DNA of 64,000 nt from Pantoea cypripedii. GTDB lineage: Bacteria > Pseudomonadota > Gammaproteobacteria > Enterobacterales > Enterobacteriaceae. Position 1 is the first letter of the stretch; every line of letters begins with the position of its first letter. Made by a program: the position numbers and the translations under genes. This document shows positions 10,221 through 19,066 of this stretch, piece after piece. Where the stretch lies: NCBI RefSeq assembly GCF_011395035.1, contig NZ_CP024768.1, positions 3,509,865 through 3,573,864 on the forward strand, given 5' to 3'. The notes under the pieces are model-generated. The model had not been told where the DNA came from and searched no databases. It worked only from the letters and a program-made list of their open reading frames with translations.

Positions 10221-11300
10221 TTACAGCACGTCGATAGCGTTCAGCTCTTTGAAAGCCTGTTCCAGACGAACCACCATGGAAGCCTGAGCAGAGCGCAGCC
10301 ATACACGCGGATCGTAGTATTTCTTGTTCGGGCTATCTACGCCGTTCGGGTTACCCAGCTGGCCTTGCAGATAGTCTTCGTTCTTTTTGTAGTACTGCAG
10401 GATACCGTCCCAGGTTGCCCATTGGGTGTCGGTATCGATGTTCATCTTGATCACGCCGTAGCTGATAGATTCTTCGATTTCCGCAGCAGAAGAACCTGAA
10501 CCACCGTGGAACACGAAATCCAGCGCGTTATGCGGCAGGCCGTGTTTTTCGCTGACGTATTTCTGAGAATCACGCAGGATGGTCGGGGTCAGTTTCACGT
10601 TACCCGGTTTGTACACGCCGTGTACGTTACCGAAGGACGCTGCGATGGTGAAACGCGGGCTGATTTTGCTCAGCTCGGTGTAGGCGTAATCCACATCTTC
10701 CGGCTGGGTGTACAGGGCAGAAGCGTCCATGTGGCTGTTGTCCACACCATCTTCTTCGCCACCGGTGCAGCCCAGTTCGATTTCCAGGGTCATACCCAGT
10801 TTCGCCATGCGGGTCAGGTATTTGCTGGAGATCTCGATGTTTTCATGCAGTGACTCTTCAGACAGGTCGATCATGTGAGAAGAGAACAGCGGTTTACCGG
10901 TTTTGGCGAAGTGTGCTTCACCCGCGTCCAGCAGACCGTCGATCCACGGCAGCAGTTTTTTCGCGCAGTGGTCAGTGTGCAGGATAACCGGCACGCCATA
11001 CAGTTCAGCCATCAGATGCACGTGATGCGCACCGGCGATAGCACCGGCAATTGCCGCGCCCTGCGGTTTGTCGGTTTTGTAACCTTTACCGGCGATGAAG
11101 GCAGCACCACCATTGGAGAACTGAACGATGACCGGCGATTTCACTTTCGCTGCCGCTTCCAGTACTGCGTTGATGGAATCCGTGCCGACGCAGTTCACTG
11201 CTGGCAGGGCGAATTTGTTCTCTTTCGCCACTTTGAAGATTTTCTGAACGTCGTCACCAGTGACAACGCCGGGTTTTACGAAATCAAAAATTTTAGACAT
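10221..11300 (-). CDS. fbaA: Class II fructose-bisphosphate aldolase
   Basis: Zinc-dependent glycolytic aldolase converting fructose 1,6-bisphosphate to two triose phosphates. The 359-residue length is exactly that of E. coli FbaA. Zinc ligands and active-site segments are visible: HTDHCAKKLLPWIDGL, the DLSEESLHEN region, and VFHGGSGSS. The start MSKIFDFVKPG matches the family. It sits 113 bp downstream of pgk on the same strand and is followed by a terminator, so it is the last glycolytic gene of the epd-pgk-fbaA unit. No anomalies. Confidence 0.98.
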   Translation of the reverse strand: MSKIFDFVKPGVVTGDDVQKIFKVAKENKFALPAVNCVGTDSINAVLEAAAKVKSPVIVQFSNGGAAFIAGKGYKTDKPQGAAIAGAIAGAHHVHLMAELYGVPVILHTDHCAKKLLPWIDGLLDAGEAHFAKTGKPLFSSHMIDLSEESLHENIEISSKYLTRMAKLGMTLEIELGCTGGEEDGVDNSHMDASALYTQPEDVDYAYTELSKISPRFTIAASFGNVHGVYKPGNVKLTPTILRDSQKYVSEKHGLPHNALDFVFHGGSGSSAAEIEESISYGVIKMNIDTDTQWATWDGILQYYKKNEDYLQGQLGNPNGVDSPNKKYYDPRVWLRSAQASMVVRLEQAFKELNAIDVL

Positions 11301-11413
11301 GGTTGTGTCCTGTTTCGTTTACCGTTCATCCCCGAATCAAGGGGGACTGGATTTTATGCCCCAACGCGTCAGGGCAAGCCTTCAGGCGACGTCAGAGCGC
11401 CGCCCCCAAATGA

Positions 11414-12577
11414 TTACTGCTTCGCGCGTTCTTCCAGCATGGCAACAGCAGGCAGTTTTTTGCCTTCCACGAATTCGAGGAATGCACCGCCGCCGGTAGA
11501 GATATAAGAGATCTTGTCTTCGATACCGAACAGATCAATCGCTGCCAGGGTGTCACCACCGCCTGCTACGGAGAACGCTTCGCTATCAGCGATAGCGTTA
11601 GCAATGATTTCGGTGCCTTTGCGGAAGTTCGGGAATTCGAACACGCCAACCGGGCCGTTCCACATAATGGTTTTGGCGTCTTTTAGCAGTTTCGCCATCG
11701 CCAGTGCGGTTTCGTCACCGAAGTCCATAATTTCTTCGTTATCCGCCACTTCGGAAACCTTTTTCACGGTTGCCGGGGCGGTTTCAGAGAATTCTGTGCC
11801 CACGCGGGAATCGGTTGGAACCGGGATACCGTACTGATCACGCAGACCTTTTGCCGCTTCGACAAAGTCCGGCTCGTACAGGGATTTACCGACGTTGTTG
11901 TCGATAGCGACGAAGGTGTTGGCGATACCGCCACCGACGATCACGGTGTCAGCGATTTTGACCAGTGACTGCAACACGTCGAATTTGGTGGAAACTTTAG
12001 AACCACCGACCACAGCCACCAGCGGACGCTGCGGGTTGCTCATCACTTTACCCAGCGCTTCCAGCTCGGCAGACAGCAGCGGGCCTGCACAGGCGATCGG
12101 GGCGAATTTGCCGACACCGTGGGTAGAGGCTTGTGCGCGGTGCGCAGTACCAAAAGCGTCCATCACAAATACGTCGCACAGCGCAGCGTATTTTTTCGAC
12201 AGCGCTTCGTCGTCTTTCTTCTCGCCTTTGTTAAAACGAACGTTTTCCAGCACAACCAGCTCACCCGCAGCAACTTCAACGCCGTCGAGGTAATCTTTTG
12301 CCAGGGTAACATTGGTGCCGTTCAGCTTGTCTTTCAGATAGTTAACAACCGGTAACAGGGAGAACTCTTCGTTGTATTCACCTTCGGTCGGACGACCCAG
12401 GTGAGAGGTAACCATCACTTTCGCGCCCTGTTTCAACGCCGCTTCGATGGTGGGCAGAGAAGCACGGATACGTGCATCAGACGTCACTTTCCCATCCTTC
12501 ACTGGTACGTTGAGATCGGCACGGATCAGCACACGTTTTCCAGCAAGATCCAGATCGGTCATCTTAATTACAGACAT
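11414..12577 (-). CDS. pgk: Phosphoglycerate kinase
   Basis: Transfers the acyl phosphate of 1,3-bisphosphoglycerate to ADP in glycolysis; cytoplasmic. The 387-residue product equals the E. coli length. The N-terminal substrate-binding region [15 protein letters not shown], the HLGRP motif, and the C-terminal nucleotide loop ([17 protein letters not shown]) are present. It follows epd by 51 bp and precedes fbaA by 113 bp on the same strand, the standard enterobacterial operon order. Expression is probably shared with epd and so subject to the Cra operator upstream of epd. Confidence 0.98.
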   Translation of the reverse strand: MSVIKMTDLDLAGKRVLIRADLNVPVKDGKVTSDARIRASLPTIEAALKQGAKVMVTSHLGRPTEGEYNEEFSLLPVVNYLKDKLNGTNVTLAKDYLDGVEVAAGELVVLENVRFNKGEKKDDEALSKKYAALCDVFVMDAFGTAHRAQASTHGVGKFAPIACAGPLLSAELEALGKVMSNPQRPLVAVVGGSKVSTKFDVLQSLVKIADTVIVGGGIANTFVAIDNNVGKSLYEPDFVEAAKGLRDQYGIPVPTDSRVGTEFSETAPATVKKVSEVADNEEIMDFGDETALAMAKLLKDAKTIMWNGPVGVFEFPNFRKGTEIIANAIADSEAFSVAGGGDTLAAIDLFGIEDKISYISTGGGAFLEFVEGKKLPAVAMLEERAKQ

Positions 12578-12628
12578 GGTGAACCCTCTCGTTGATTCTC
12601 ATAAGTTTTGCCAGACGCAGACCGCGTC

Positions 12629-13648
12629 TTACCTGAAACCGCTTGCGGCCATTGCTAACGTTGTGTCGAGCATGCGGTTAGCAAAGCCCCATTCGTTGTC
12701 ACACCAAACCAGGGTTTTGATTAGGTGGTGACCACTGACCCGCGTTTGGGTGCCGTCCACAATGGCACTGTGCGGATCATGGTTAAAATCGACTGAGACT
12801 AACGGTAATTCCGTATAGTCAACTATACCACGAAATGCCCCTTCTGATGCGTTTTGCAGCAAGGCGTTGACCTCACAAGCCTTCACCGCCTGACGTACCG
12901 AAACGCTTAAATCAATGGCTGTCACGTTGATGGTTGGCACACGCACCGCGATAGCTTCAAAGCGATCGTTAAATTTCGGAAAAATGCGCGTAATGCCCGC
13001 CGCCAGACGCGTATCCACCGGAATGATCGATTGGCTGGCAGCACGGGTACGCCGCAGATCGCTGTGATAGGCGTCAATCACCTGCTGATCGTGCATCGCC
13101 GAATGAATGGTGGTGACGGTGCCCGACTCAATGCCAAAAGCGTCATCCAGCAACTTTATCACCGGAATAATACAATTGGTGGTGCAGGATGCGTTGGAGA
13201 CAATGCGGTCAGTTTGTTTAAGAGCCTGTTCGTTCACGCCGAACACTACCGTGGCATCCAGATCGTTGCCGCCCGGATGCGAGAACAACACTTTTTTCGC
13301 GCCTGCCTGCAAATGGGCTTCGCCATCAGCACGGCTGCCAAAAACGCCGGTGCAGTCCAGCACGATATCAACATTCAGTTCCTGCCACGGCAGGGTGGCG
13401 ATATCGGCCTGATGCAGGATGCGGATGGTATCGTCACCAACAAACATCAGGTCGCGTTCCTGGCGTACATCAAAGGCAAAACGGCCATGGCTGGTGTCAT
13501 ACTTCAGCAGATGCGCCATCCCGACGGCTTCAGCCAGCTCATTGATCGCCACCACGGTGATTTCCGCCCTGCGGCCCGTTTCATACAGCGCGCGCAGCAC
13601 ATTACGCCCGATACGACCAAAACCATTTATAGCTATGCGAACGGTCAT
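12629..13648 (-). CDS. epd: Erythrose-4-phosphate dehydrogenase
   Basis: NAD-dependent oxidation of erythrose 4-phosphate to 4-phosphoerythronate, the first step of pyridoxal phosphate synthesis. The 339-residue protein starts [17 protein letters not shown]; a start six codons upstream lacks a better ribosome site, while AAGGTAGAG precedes this ATG. Rossmann motif GFGRIGR and the catalytic cysteine in [10 protein letters not shown] mark the GAPDH superfamily; residues such as [10 protein letters not shown] and the E. coli Epd-like sequence separate it from GapA. First gene of the epd-pgk-fbaA cluster. Confidence 0.96.
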   Translation of the reverse strand: MTVRIAINGFGRIGRNVLRALYETGRRAEITVVAINELAEAVGMAHLLKYDTSHGRFAFDVRQERDLMFVGDDTIRILHQADIATLPWQELNVDIVLDCTGVFGSRADGEAHLQAGAKKVLFSHPGGNDLDATVVFGVNEQALKQTDRIVSNASCTTNCIIPVIKLLDDAFGIESGTVTTIHSAMHDQQVIDAYHSDLRRTRAASQSIIPVDTRLAAGITRIFPKFNDRFEAIAVRVPTINVTAIDLSVSVRQAVKACEVNALLQNASEGAFRGIVDYTELPLVSVDFNHDPHSAIVDGTQTRVSGHHLIKTLVWCDNEWGFANRMLDTTLAMAASGFR

Positions 13649-13761
13649 CTCTACCTTCAACAACACCTGAAAAAACGTGCCGTTAGCCTGAGCGTTTCAA
13701 CCTGTTTTGTACAGGGAATTCTTGCTGGCCAGTACCGGAGGAAAACGATCACATCGCTACA

Positions 13762-13775
13762 ACTGAAACGGTTCA
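13762..13775. promoter_or_regulatory. Cra (FruR) operator upstream of epd
   Basis: ACTGAAACGGTTCA fits the published Cra consensus RSTGAAWCSNTHHW at every position. It lies 114 bp upstream of epd. Cra represses epd-pgk in E. coli, so glycolytic repression by Cra in the absence of fructose 1-phosphate is expected here. The gap 13649-14021 otherwise holds only a REP-like repeat. Confidence 0.75.
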
Positions 13776-13910
13776 GCCAGAATAAAGCAAGGAAGGAATA
13801 ACAGGAATGATTGCGATCAAGTGCGCTGCTGATTATTGGATCTACGTCACAAAATCAGCCAATTCAGGATTATTACTGGAGGAATAATTGGATGATCTTT
13901 GCACAAATTC

Positions 13911-13982
13911 GTAGCGGCGCGATTTATCGCGCAATTCCACAGGTGTTACCGGAAAACCCCGCGCGATAAATCGCGCCGCTAC
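13911..13982. repeat. REP-like palindromic repeat, copy 3
   Basis: Full-length copy: GTAGCGGCGCGATTTATCGC, about 30 bp loop, then the inverted arm ending CGCGCCGCTAC. Located between tktA (whose 3' end faces it) and the epd promoter region. Confidence 0.85.
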
Positions 13983-14021
13983 GGTAACCTAATCGGGCGG
14001 CACACAGGCCGCCCGTGGGTC

Positions 14022-16013
14022 TTACAGAATGGATTTCGCGGTCGCAACCACATTTTCGACGGTGAAACCGAACTCTTTGAACAGCAGTTCTGCCGGAGCC
14101 GACTCACCGAAGGTGGTCATGCCGACGATCGCACCGTTCAGGCCGGTGTACTTGAACCAGTAATCCGCGATGCCCGCTTCGATTGCCACACGCGCCGCCA
14201 CCGCTTTCGGCAGCACCGATTCGCGGTAGGCCGCATCCTGCTTATCGAACGCATCGGTCGACGGCATGGAAACCACGCGTACTTTGTGGCCTTCGGTGGT
14301 CAGCTGGTCGTAAGCACCCACCGCCAGTTCCACTTCTGAACCGGTGGCGATCAGGATCAGTTCCGGCTGTCCGGCACAGTCCTTCAGCACATAACCGCCG
14401 CGCGCCACGTTCGCCAGCTGCTCAGCGGTACGGTCCTGCTGCGCCAGGTTCTGACGGGAGAAGATCAGCGCGCTCGGGCCATCTTTGCGCTCGATCGCGT
14501 ATTTCCACGCCACCGCAGACTCCACCTGGTCACACGGACGCCACAGGCTCATGTTCGGGGTGGTGCGCAGGCTTGCCATCTGTTCAATCGGCTGATGCGT
14601 CGGGCCGTCTTCGCCCAGACCGATGGAGTCGTGGGTGTAAACCATTACCTGACGGATCTTCATCAGTGCTGCCATACGTGCCGCATTACGCGCATATTCC
14701 ACGAACATCAGGAAGGTGGCGGTGTACGGCAGGAAACCACCGTGCAGCGCGATACCGTTGGCGATAGCGGTCATGCCGAATTCGCGCACGCCGTAATGGA
14801 TGTAGTTACCGGCGGCATCTTCGTTGATCGGCTTAGAGCCGGACCACATGGTCAGGTTACTCGGGGCCAGGTCAGCTGAACCGCCGAGGTATTCCGGCAG
14901 GATTTTACCGAAGGCTTCGATGGCATTCTGCGACGCTTTACGGCTGGCGATTTTCGCCGGATTCGCCTGCAGCTGCTCAACGAATTTCTGTGACTCTTCT
15001 GCCCAGTTGGCCGGCAGTTCGTTGTTCATACGACGTTTGAATTCAGCCGCCAGTTCCGGGTGCGCCGCAGCATAAGCCGCAAATTTCTTATCCCATGCCG
15101 CTTCTTTCGCCTGACCGGCTTCTTTCGCGTCCCACTCAGCATAGATGTCTGCCGGGATTTCAAACGGTGCGTAGTCCCAGCCCAGCTGTTTGCGGGTCAG
15201 CGCCACTTCCGCGTCGCCCAGCGGTGCGCCGTGGGAATCATGGGTACCGGCTTTGTTCGGGGAACCGAAACCGATGATGGTTTTGCACATCAGCAGAGAA
15301 GGCTTGTCTGACACCGCTTTGGCTTCTTCCACCGCTTCTTTGATGGCGTCAGCGTCGTGACCATCCACGCCGCGCACCACATGCCAGCCGTAGGCTTCAA
15401 AGCGTTTTGCGGTGTCGTCGGTGAACCAGCCATCCACGTGACCGTCGATAGAGATGCCGTTGTCATCGTAGAAGGCAACCAGTTTGCCCAGCTTCAGCGT
15501 ACCGGCGATGGAGCAGACCTCGTGCGAGATACCTTCCATCATGCAGCCGTCGCCCATAAACACGTAAGTGTTATGGTCGACGATGTCGTGGCCCGGACGG
15601 TTGAACTGCGCCGCCAGGGTGCGTTCAGCGATAGCGAAACCGACGGCATTGGCGATGCCCTGGCCCAGCGGGCCGGTGGTGGTTTCAACGCCGACGGTGT
15701 AGCCGTATTCCGGGTGACCTGGAGTTTTGGAATGCAGCTGACGGAAGTTCTGCAGCTCGCTCATCGGCAGATCGTAGCCGGTGAGGTGCAGCAGGCTGTA
15801 AATCAGCATCGAGCCGTGGCCGTTAGACAGCACAAAGCGGTCGCGCGCGGCCCATTGTGGATTGGTTGGGTTGTGATTCAGGAAGTCACGCCACAGCACT
15901 TCGGCGATGTCCGCCATACCCATCGGTGCACCCGGGTGTCCCGATTTGGCTTTCTGTACTGCATCCATACTTAACGCACGAATGGCGTTGGCAAGCTCTT
16001 TACGAGAGGGCAT
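14022..16013 (-). CDS. tktA: Transketolase 1
   Basis: Thiamine diphosphate enzyme that moves two-carbon units between pentose, triose and hexose phosphates. The 663-residue length equals E. coli TktA. Visible are the N-terminal [17 protein letters not shown], the thiamine diphosphate motif [12 protein letters not shown] ending in DDN, the pyrimidine domain around [11 protein letters not shown], and the C-terminal domain. It lies between epd and speB as in E. coli, with a 324 bp 5' gap (16014-16337) that contains only a REP-like repeat and no recognised operator. A second transketolase, clearly related along its whole length, is encoded at 54720-56714. Confidence 0.97.
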   Translation of the reverse strand: MPSRKELANAIRALSMDAVQKAKSGHPGAPMGMADIAEVLWRDFLNHNPTNPQWAARDRFVLSNGHGSMLIYSLLHLTGYDLPMSELQNFRQLHSKTPGHPEYGYTVGVETTTGPLGQGIANAVGFAIAERTLAAQFNRPGHDIVDHNTYVFMGDGCMMEGISHEVCSIAGTLKLGKLVAFYDDNGISIDGHVDGWFTDDTAKRFEAYGWHVVRGVDGHDADAIKEAVEEAKAVSDKPSLLMCKTIIGFGSPNKAGTHDSHGAPLGDAEVALTRKQLGWDYAPFEIPADIYAEWDAKEAGQAKEAAWDKKFAAYAAAHPELAAEFKRRMNNELPANWAEESQKFVEQLQANPAKIASRKASQNAIEAFGKILPEYLGGSADLAPSNLTMWSGSKPINEDAAGNYIHYGVREFGMTAIANGIALHGGFLPYTATFLMFVEYARNAARMAALMKIRQVMVYTHDSIGLGEDGPTHQPIEQMASLRTTPNMSLWRPCDQVESAVAWKYAIERKDGPSALIFSRQNLAQQDRTAEQLANVARGGYVLKDCAGQPELILIATGSEVELAVGAYDQLTTEGHKVRVVSMPSTDAFDKQDAAYRESVLPKAVAARVAIEAGIADYWFKYTGLNGAIVGMTTFGESAPAELLFKEFGFTVENVVATAKSIL

Positions 16014-16269
16014 TTTCTACTCCAGGTCGGATTAATACTTCGCCACTCCTAACTTATTGTAATTAATCAGCTATCAGGCGAAGCAAGGAAAAAGTCGCAC
16101 ATCAATGTACATGAAAATCGGGGCAAAAGTACATGTTACGAGATGCTAAATCTGGTGGCCTGCGGTTGCAATTTAGCTGCAGTCTGCTAGCCCGGAGAGA
16201 TAAACGAAGCGAGGGAATGTGACAGGTGGTTGTTTTGACGTAAATAAAAGGTGAAGGCAAATACGAATT

Positions 16270-16329
16270 GTAGCGGCGCGATTTATCGCGCGTCGTTGAA
16301 CAGCAACGCGCGATAAATCGCGCCGCTAC
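16270..16329. repeat. REP-like palindromic repeat, copy 4
   Basis: Two perfect arms (TAGCGGCGCGATTTATCGCG and its complement) around a loop of about 20 bp. It sits between the tktA 5' end and the YidB-like gene, abutting the latter's stop codon. Confidence 0.87.
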
Positions 16330-16337
16330 AAGGTTTA

Positions 16338-16748
16338 TCAACGCTTAAACAGCTGATCCACCATCGAGCCTAAATCCAGCTGGTTATCATGCAAACTCTG
16401 CTCATCCAGCTGGCCCTGCGGTGACATCTTATCGATCAGTTGCGGCAGCAGCAGCGCCAGCGTGCCGGACGCGCCCGGCACGTCGGTGCCCAGCTTATCC
16501 GCCAGCGACTGCAAATCCGACTGACCAAACGCCGACTGGATATCGCCACTGTCCACCGGCTGGTTATTGCCGGTGCCAATCCACGAACCCAGTACGTCGC
16601 CTAATCCGCCCTGCTGGAACTTATGCAGCAGCACTTCAACACCGCCCTGCTCCTGCACCCAGTGCCAGATGGCCTGCAACTGCCCCAGCTGATTACCCTG
16701 CCCAGGACTACCGTCCAACGATCCGACTAAATCATCCAGTAAGCCCAT
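16338..16748 (-). CDS. YidB-family (DUF937) protein
   Basis: A 136-residue protein resembling E. coli YidB along its whole length, with the family segments HWVQEQGGVEVLLHKFQQGG and LADKLGTDVPGASGTLALLLPQLIDKMSPQG. Its function is unknown in E. coli. Of two adjacent ATGs, the second (16746-16748) is chosen because GGAGG is better spaced from it and MGLLDDLVG matches YidB. No signal peptide or membrane segment. In E. coli, loiP (yggG) occupies the slot between tktA and speB; here this gene is found instead, 36 bp downstream of speB and on the same strand. Confidence 0.82.
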   Translation of the reverse strand: MGLLDDLVGSLDGSPGQGNQLGQLQAIWHWVQEQGGVEVLLHKFQQGGLGDVLGSWIGTGNNQPVDSGDIQSAFGQSDLQSLADKLGTDVPGASGTLALLLPQLIDKMSPQGQLDEQSLHDNQLDLGSMVDQLFKR

Positions 16749-16783
16749 CATGACCTCCGAAGATTAATTGACCGTCAGTAAGT

Positions 16784-17704
16784 TTAGCCTTTATTGGCCG
16801 CCTGCACGTGGAGCATGTCCAGCGCCAGCGTGGCTGCTGCCAGCGAGGTAAGATCGGCGTGATCGTAGCCCGGTGCCACTTCTACCAGGTCCATCCCGAC
16901 AATATTCATGCCCTGCAAACCACGAATCAGCTTGGTGGCTTTATCGGTGGTCAGGCCGCCAATCACCGGCGTGCCGGTACCAGGCGCATGGGCCGGATCG
17001 AGGCAGTCGATATCAAAGGTCAGATACACCGGCAGATCGCCCACCGTGCGTTTCACTTCCGCCAGGATGTCATCAACGCTGCGATCGTTCACCTGCGCTG
17101 CGTCCAGCACGTTAAAGCCGAGGCTCTTATCAAACTCGGTGCGGATACCGATCTGCACCGAGTGGTGCGGATCAATCAGACCCTCTTTCGGCGCAGTGAA
17201 GAACATGGTGCCGTGGTCGAAGGTCGGGCCGTTGGAGTAGGTATCGGTATGCGCATCGAAATGTACCAGCGCCATTTTGCCGAAGTGCTTCGCATGGGCG
17301 CGCAGCAGTGGCAGCGTCACGTAATGGTCGCCGCCGAAGGTCAGCATGCGCTTGCCATTCGCCAGCAATTTCTCGGCGTGCGCCTGCAATTTATCAGACA
17401 GATCCTGCGAATCGCCGAAGGCGTAAACCAGGTCGCCACAATCCACCACGTTGAGACGCTGGCGCAGATCAAACTCCCACGGCCAGCGGCAGCCTTCCCA
17501 CGCCAGGTTGGTGGAGATCTGACGGATCGCTCCCGGCCCTAAACGGCTGCCCGGACGGCCTGATGTTGCCGCATCGAAAGGAACGCCGGTGATCACCCAC
17601 TCGGCGTCGCTGTCGTAGGGCTGGAAGTTAACCGGAAAACGCATGAAACCAAAGGCGTTCGAAACCAGGGAGTTATCGTATTGATTACCCAGGGTGTTAT
17701 ACAT
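16784..17704 (-). CDS. speB: Agmatinase
   Basis: Manganese-dependent ureohydrolase splitting agmatine into putrescine and urea, downstream of SpeA in the arginine route to polyamines. The 306-residue product has the metal-binding motifs [26 protein letters not shown] and [15 protein letters not shown], and is very close to E. coli SpeB (306). In E. coli speA and speB are contiguous; here 21.6 kb of adhesin locus lies between them, so speB must have its own promoter or depend on another transcript; the strong terminator at 17761-17806 rules out simple read-through from bap. Confidence 0.97.
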   Translation of the reverse strand: MYNTLGNQYDNSLVSNAFGFMRFPVNFQPYDSDAEWVITGVPFDAATSGRPGSRLGPGAIRQISTNLAWEGCRWPWEFDLRQRLNVVDCGDLVYAFGDSQDLSDKLQAHAEKLLANGKRMLTFGGDHYVTLPLLRAHAKHFGKMALVHFDAHTDTYSNGPTFDHGTMFFTAPKEGLIDPHHSVQIGIRTEFDKSLGFNVLDAAQVNDRSVDDILAEVKRTVGDLPVYLTFDIDCLDPAHAPGTGTPVIGGLTTDKATKLIRGLQGMNIVGMDLVEVAPGYDHADLTSLAAATLALDMLHVQAANKG

Positions 17705-17760
17705 ACATCGTCCTCTTTAGATCCTGAATCAGCGTATTAAGTTATAGGTGAAATATGACC

Positions 17761-17806
17761 AAAAAAAATCCCTTCCGCGTCGTTAAACCCGACGAGGAAG
17801 GGATTT
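17761..17806 (-). terminator. Strong Rho-independent terminator after the bap operon
   Basis: On the minus strand an 11-base stem (AAATCCCTTCC with GGAAGGGATTT) encloses an inner stem-loop (CGTCG/CGACG) and is followed by eight T residues. It lies between the bapD stop and the speB start and separates the two transcripts. Confidence 0.85.
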
Positions 17807-17845
17807 GATGGGGCTGATTATCGCGAAGATTGGCTCCGCCTGCAA

Positions 17846-19066
17846 TTAACGTTCGCGCAGCGCTTCTTTGGCGCGGTTAAACGGTTTAATCAGATAATCC
17901 ATCACCGTCTTCTCGCCGGTTTTGATATCCACCGTCGCCACCATGCCGGGGCTGATCGAGAAACGCTTACCGGCTTTGTTCTGCACAAAATCATGGTCGG
18001 TGCGAATATAGACGCGGTAGTAATAAATCTCCGGTTTCACTTCATCCTGAATGGTATCCGGCGAGATGCTCTCCACCACGCCATCAAGGCCGCCATAAAT
18101 GGAATAGTCATAGGCGGAGATCTTCACCAGCGCTTTCTGATCCGGGTGAATAAACGCGATATCACGCGGAGAGAGGCGCGCTTCAATCAGCAGATGATCA
18201 TCCATCGGCACGATATTCATCAGCTCGCCATTCGGCGGGATTACGCCACCCACGGTGGTGACCTTGATATCTTTCACCACGCCGCGCATCGGTGCGCGGA
18301 TCGTCAGGCGGCTGACCGTATCTTCGCGCCCTCTGACCGTCTGCAACAGGCTATCGGCTTCCGCCGTGGCTTTCGCCAGATCCTCACGCGCCTGCACATA
18401 ATATTGTGAACGCACATCCGTCATCTTCAGTTCAAGATCCGACTTATCACGCTGCAGACGCAGTACCTCGACGCTACTGGCAGCCCCGGTTTTTGCCAGA
18501 CGCTGGGTAATCGCCAGCTCGCGGTTCGCCAGATTGAGCGACTGCTGGATTTGCGCGGTTGAATCCTTTAACTGTGCGCGACGGGTGTTGTACAGCCGGG
18601 TTTCGGAGGCGATCAGGTCGGGAAATTTATTCAGCGCGGCCGGAAACGTCAGCGGCAGGTCGTTGACCTCGGCATTCAGGCGCGCACTGGCCGCCAGCGC
18701 AGCACGGTAACGGGCGGCACTCTCCCCCACGCTGGATTCCGAGCGAATCGGGTCCAGTTTCGCCACGATTTGTCCAGCCTCGACATGGCTGCCCTCGTGC
18801 ACATAAATATCATCAAGGATGCCCCCTTCCAGCGATTGCAGCACCTGATCATGGGAGCTGGGGATCACTTTACCGGTACCGGTAGAGACTTCATCCAGCA
18901 CGCCAAACCATGCCCAGATGCAGCTGACCAACAATAAAAAGAAGCTGATGATGATCAAACGTACCGCACCTGAATAATGCGTTTCCGATTGCAGATCGCC
19001 CGCCAGGTCGTCAGCGCTGTCACCTTCCGCCGCCACCAGCCGCAGTTTTGCCGGTAAGTGTTTCAT
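17846..19066 (-). CDS. bapD: HlyD-family type I secretion membrane fusion protein (BapD-like)
   Basis: Periplasmic adaptor linking the inner-membrane ABC transporter to the outer-membrane channel for export of the BapA-like adhesin. The 406-residue protein has a cytoplasmic N-terminus, one membrane helix (about residues 36-60, LIIISFFLLLVSCIWAWFG), a lipoyl/barrel part (GTGKVIPSSHDQVLQSLEGGILDDIYVHEGSHVEAGQ), a long helical hairpin and a C-terminal beta domain (IRAPMRGVVKDIKV). The ATG at 19066 overlaps the bapC stop by four bases (ATGA); longer upstream starts would lie inside bapC. Last gene of the operon, followed by a strong terminator. The symbol follows the Salmonella bapABCD naming. 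Confidence 0.9.
   Translation of the reverse strand: MKHLPAKLRLVAAEGDSADDLAGDLQSETHYSGAVRLIIISFFLLLVSCIWAWFGVLDEVSTGTGKVIPSSHDQVLQSLEGGILDDIYVHEGSHVEAGQIVAKLDPIRSESSVGESAARYRAALAASARLNAEVNDLPLTFPAALNKFPDLIASETRLYNTRRAQLKDSTAQIQQSLNLANRELAITQRLAKTGAASSVEVLRLQRDKSDLELKMTDVRSQYYVQAREDLAKATAEADSLLQTVRGREDTVSRLTIRAPMRGVVKDIKVTTVGGVIPPNGELMNIVPMDDHLLIEARLSPRDIAFIHPDQKALVKISAYDYSIYGGLDGVVESISPDTIQDEVKPEIYYYRVYIRTDHDFVQNKAGKRFSISPGMVATVDIKTGEKTVMDYLIKPFNRAKEALRER

Noticed and set aside
13031..13801. A 256-codon + strand frame over epd
   Set aside because: Antisense to the well-recognised epd gene, and it would also cover its Cra operator.
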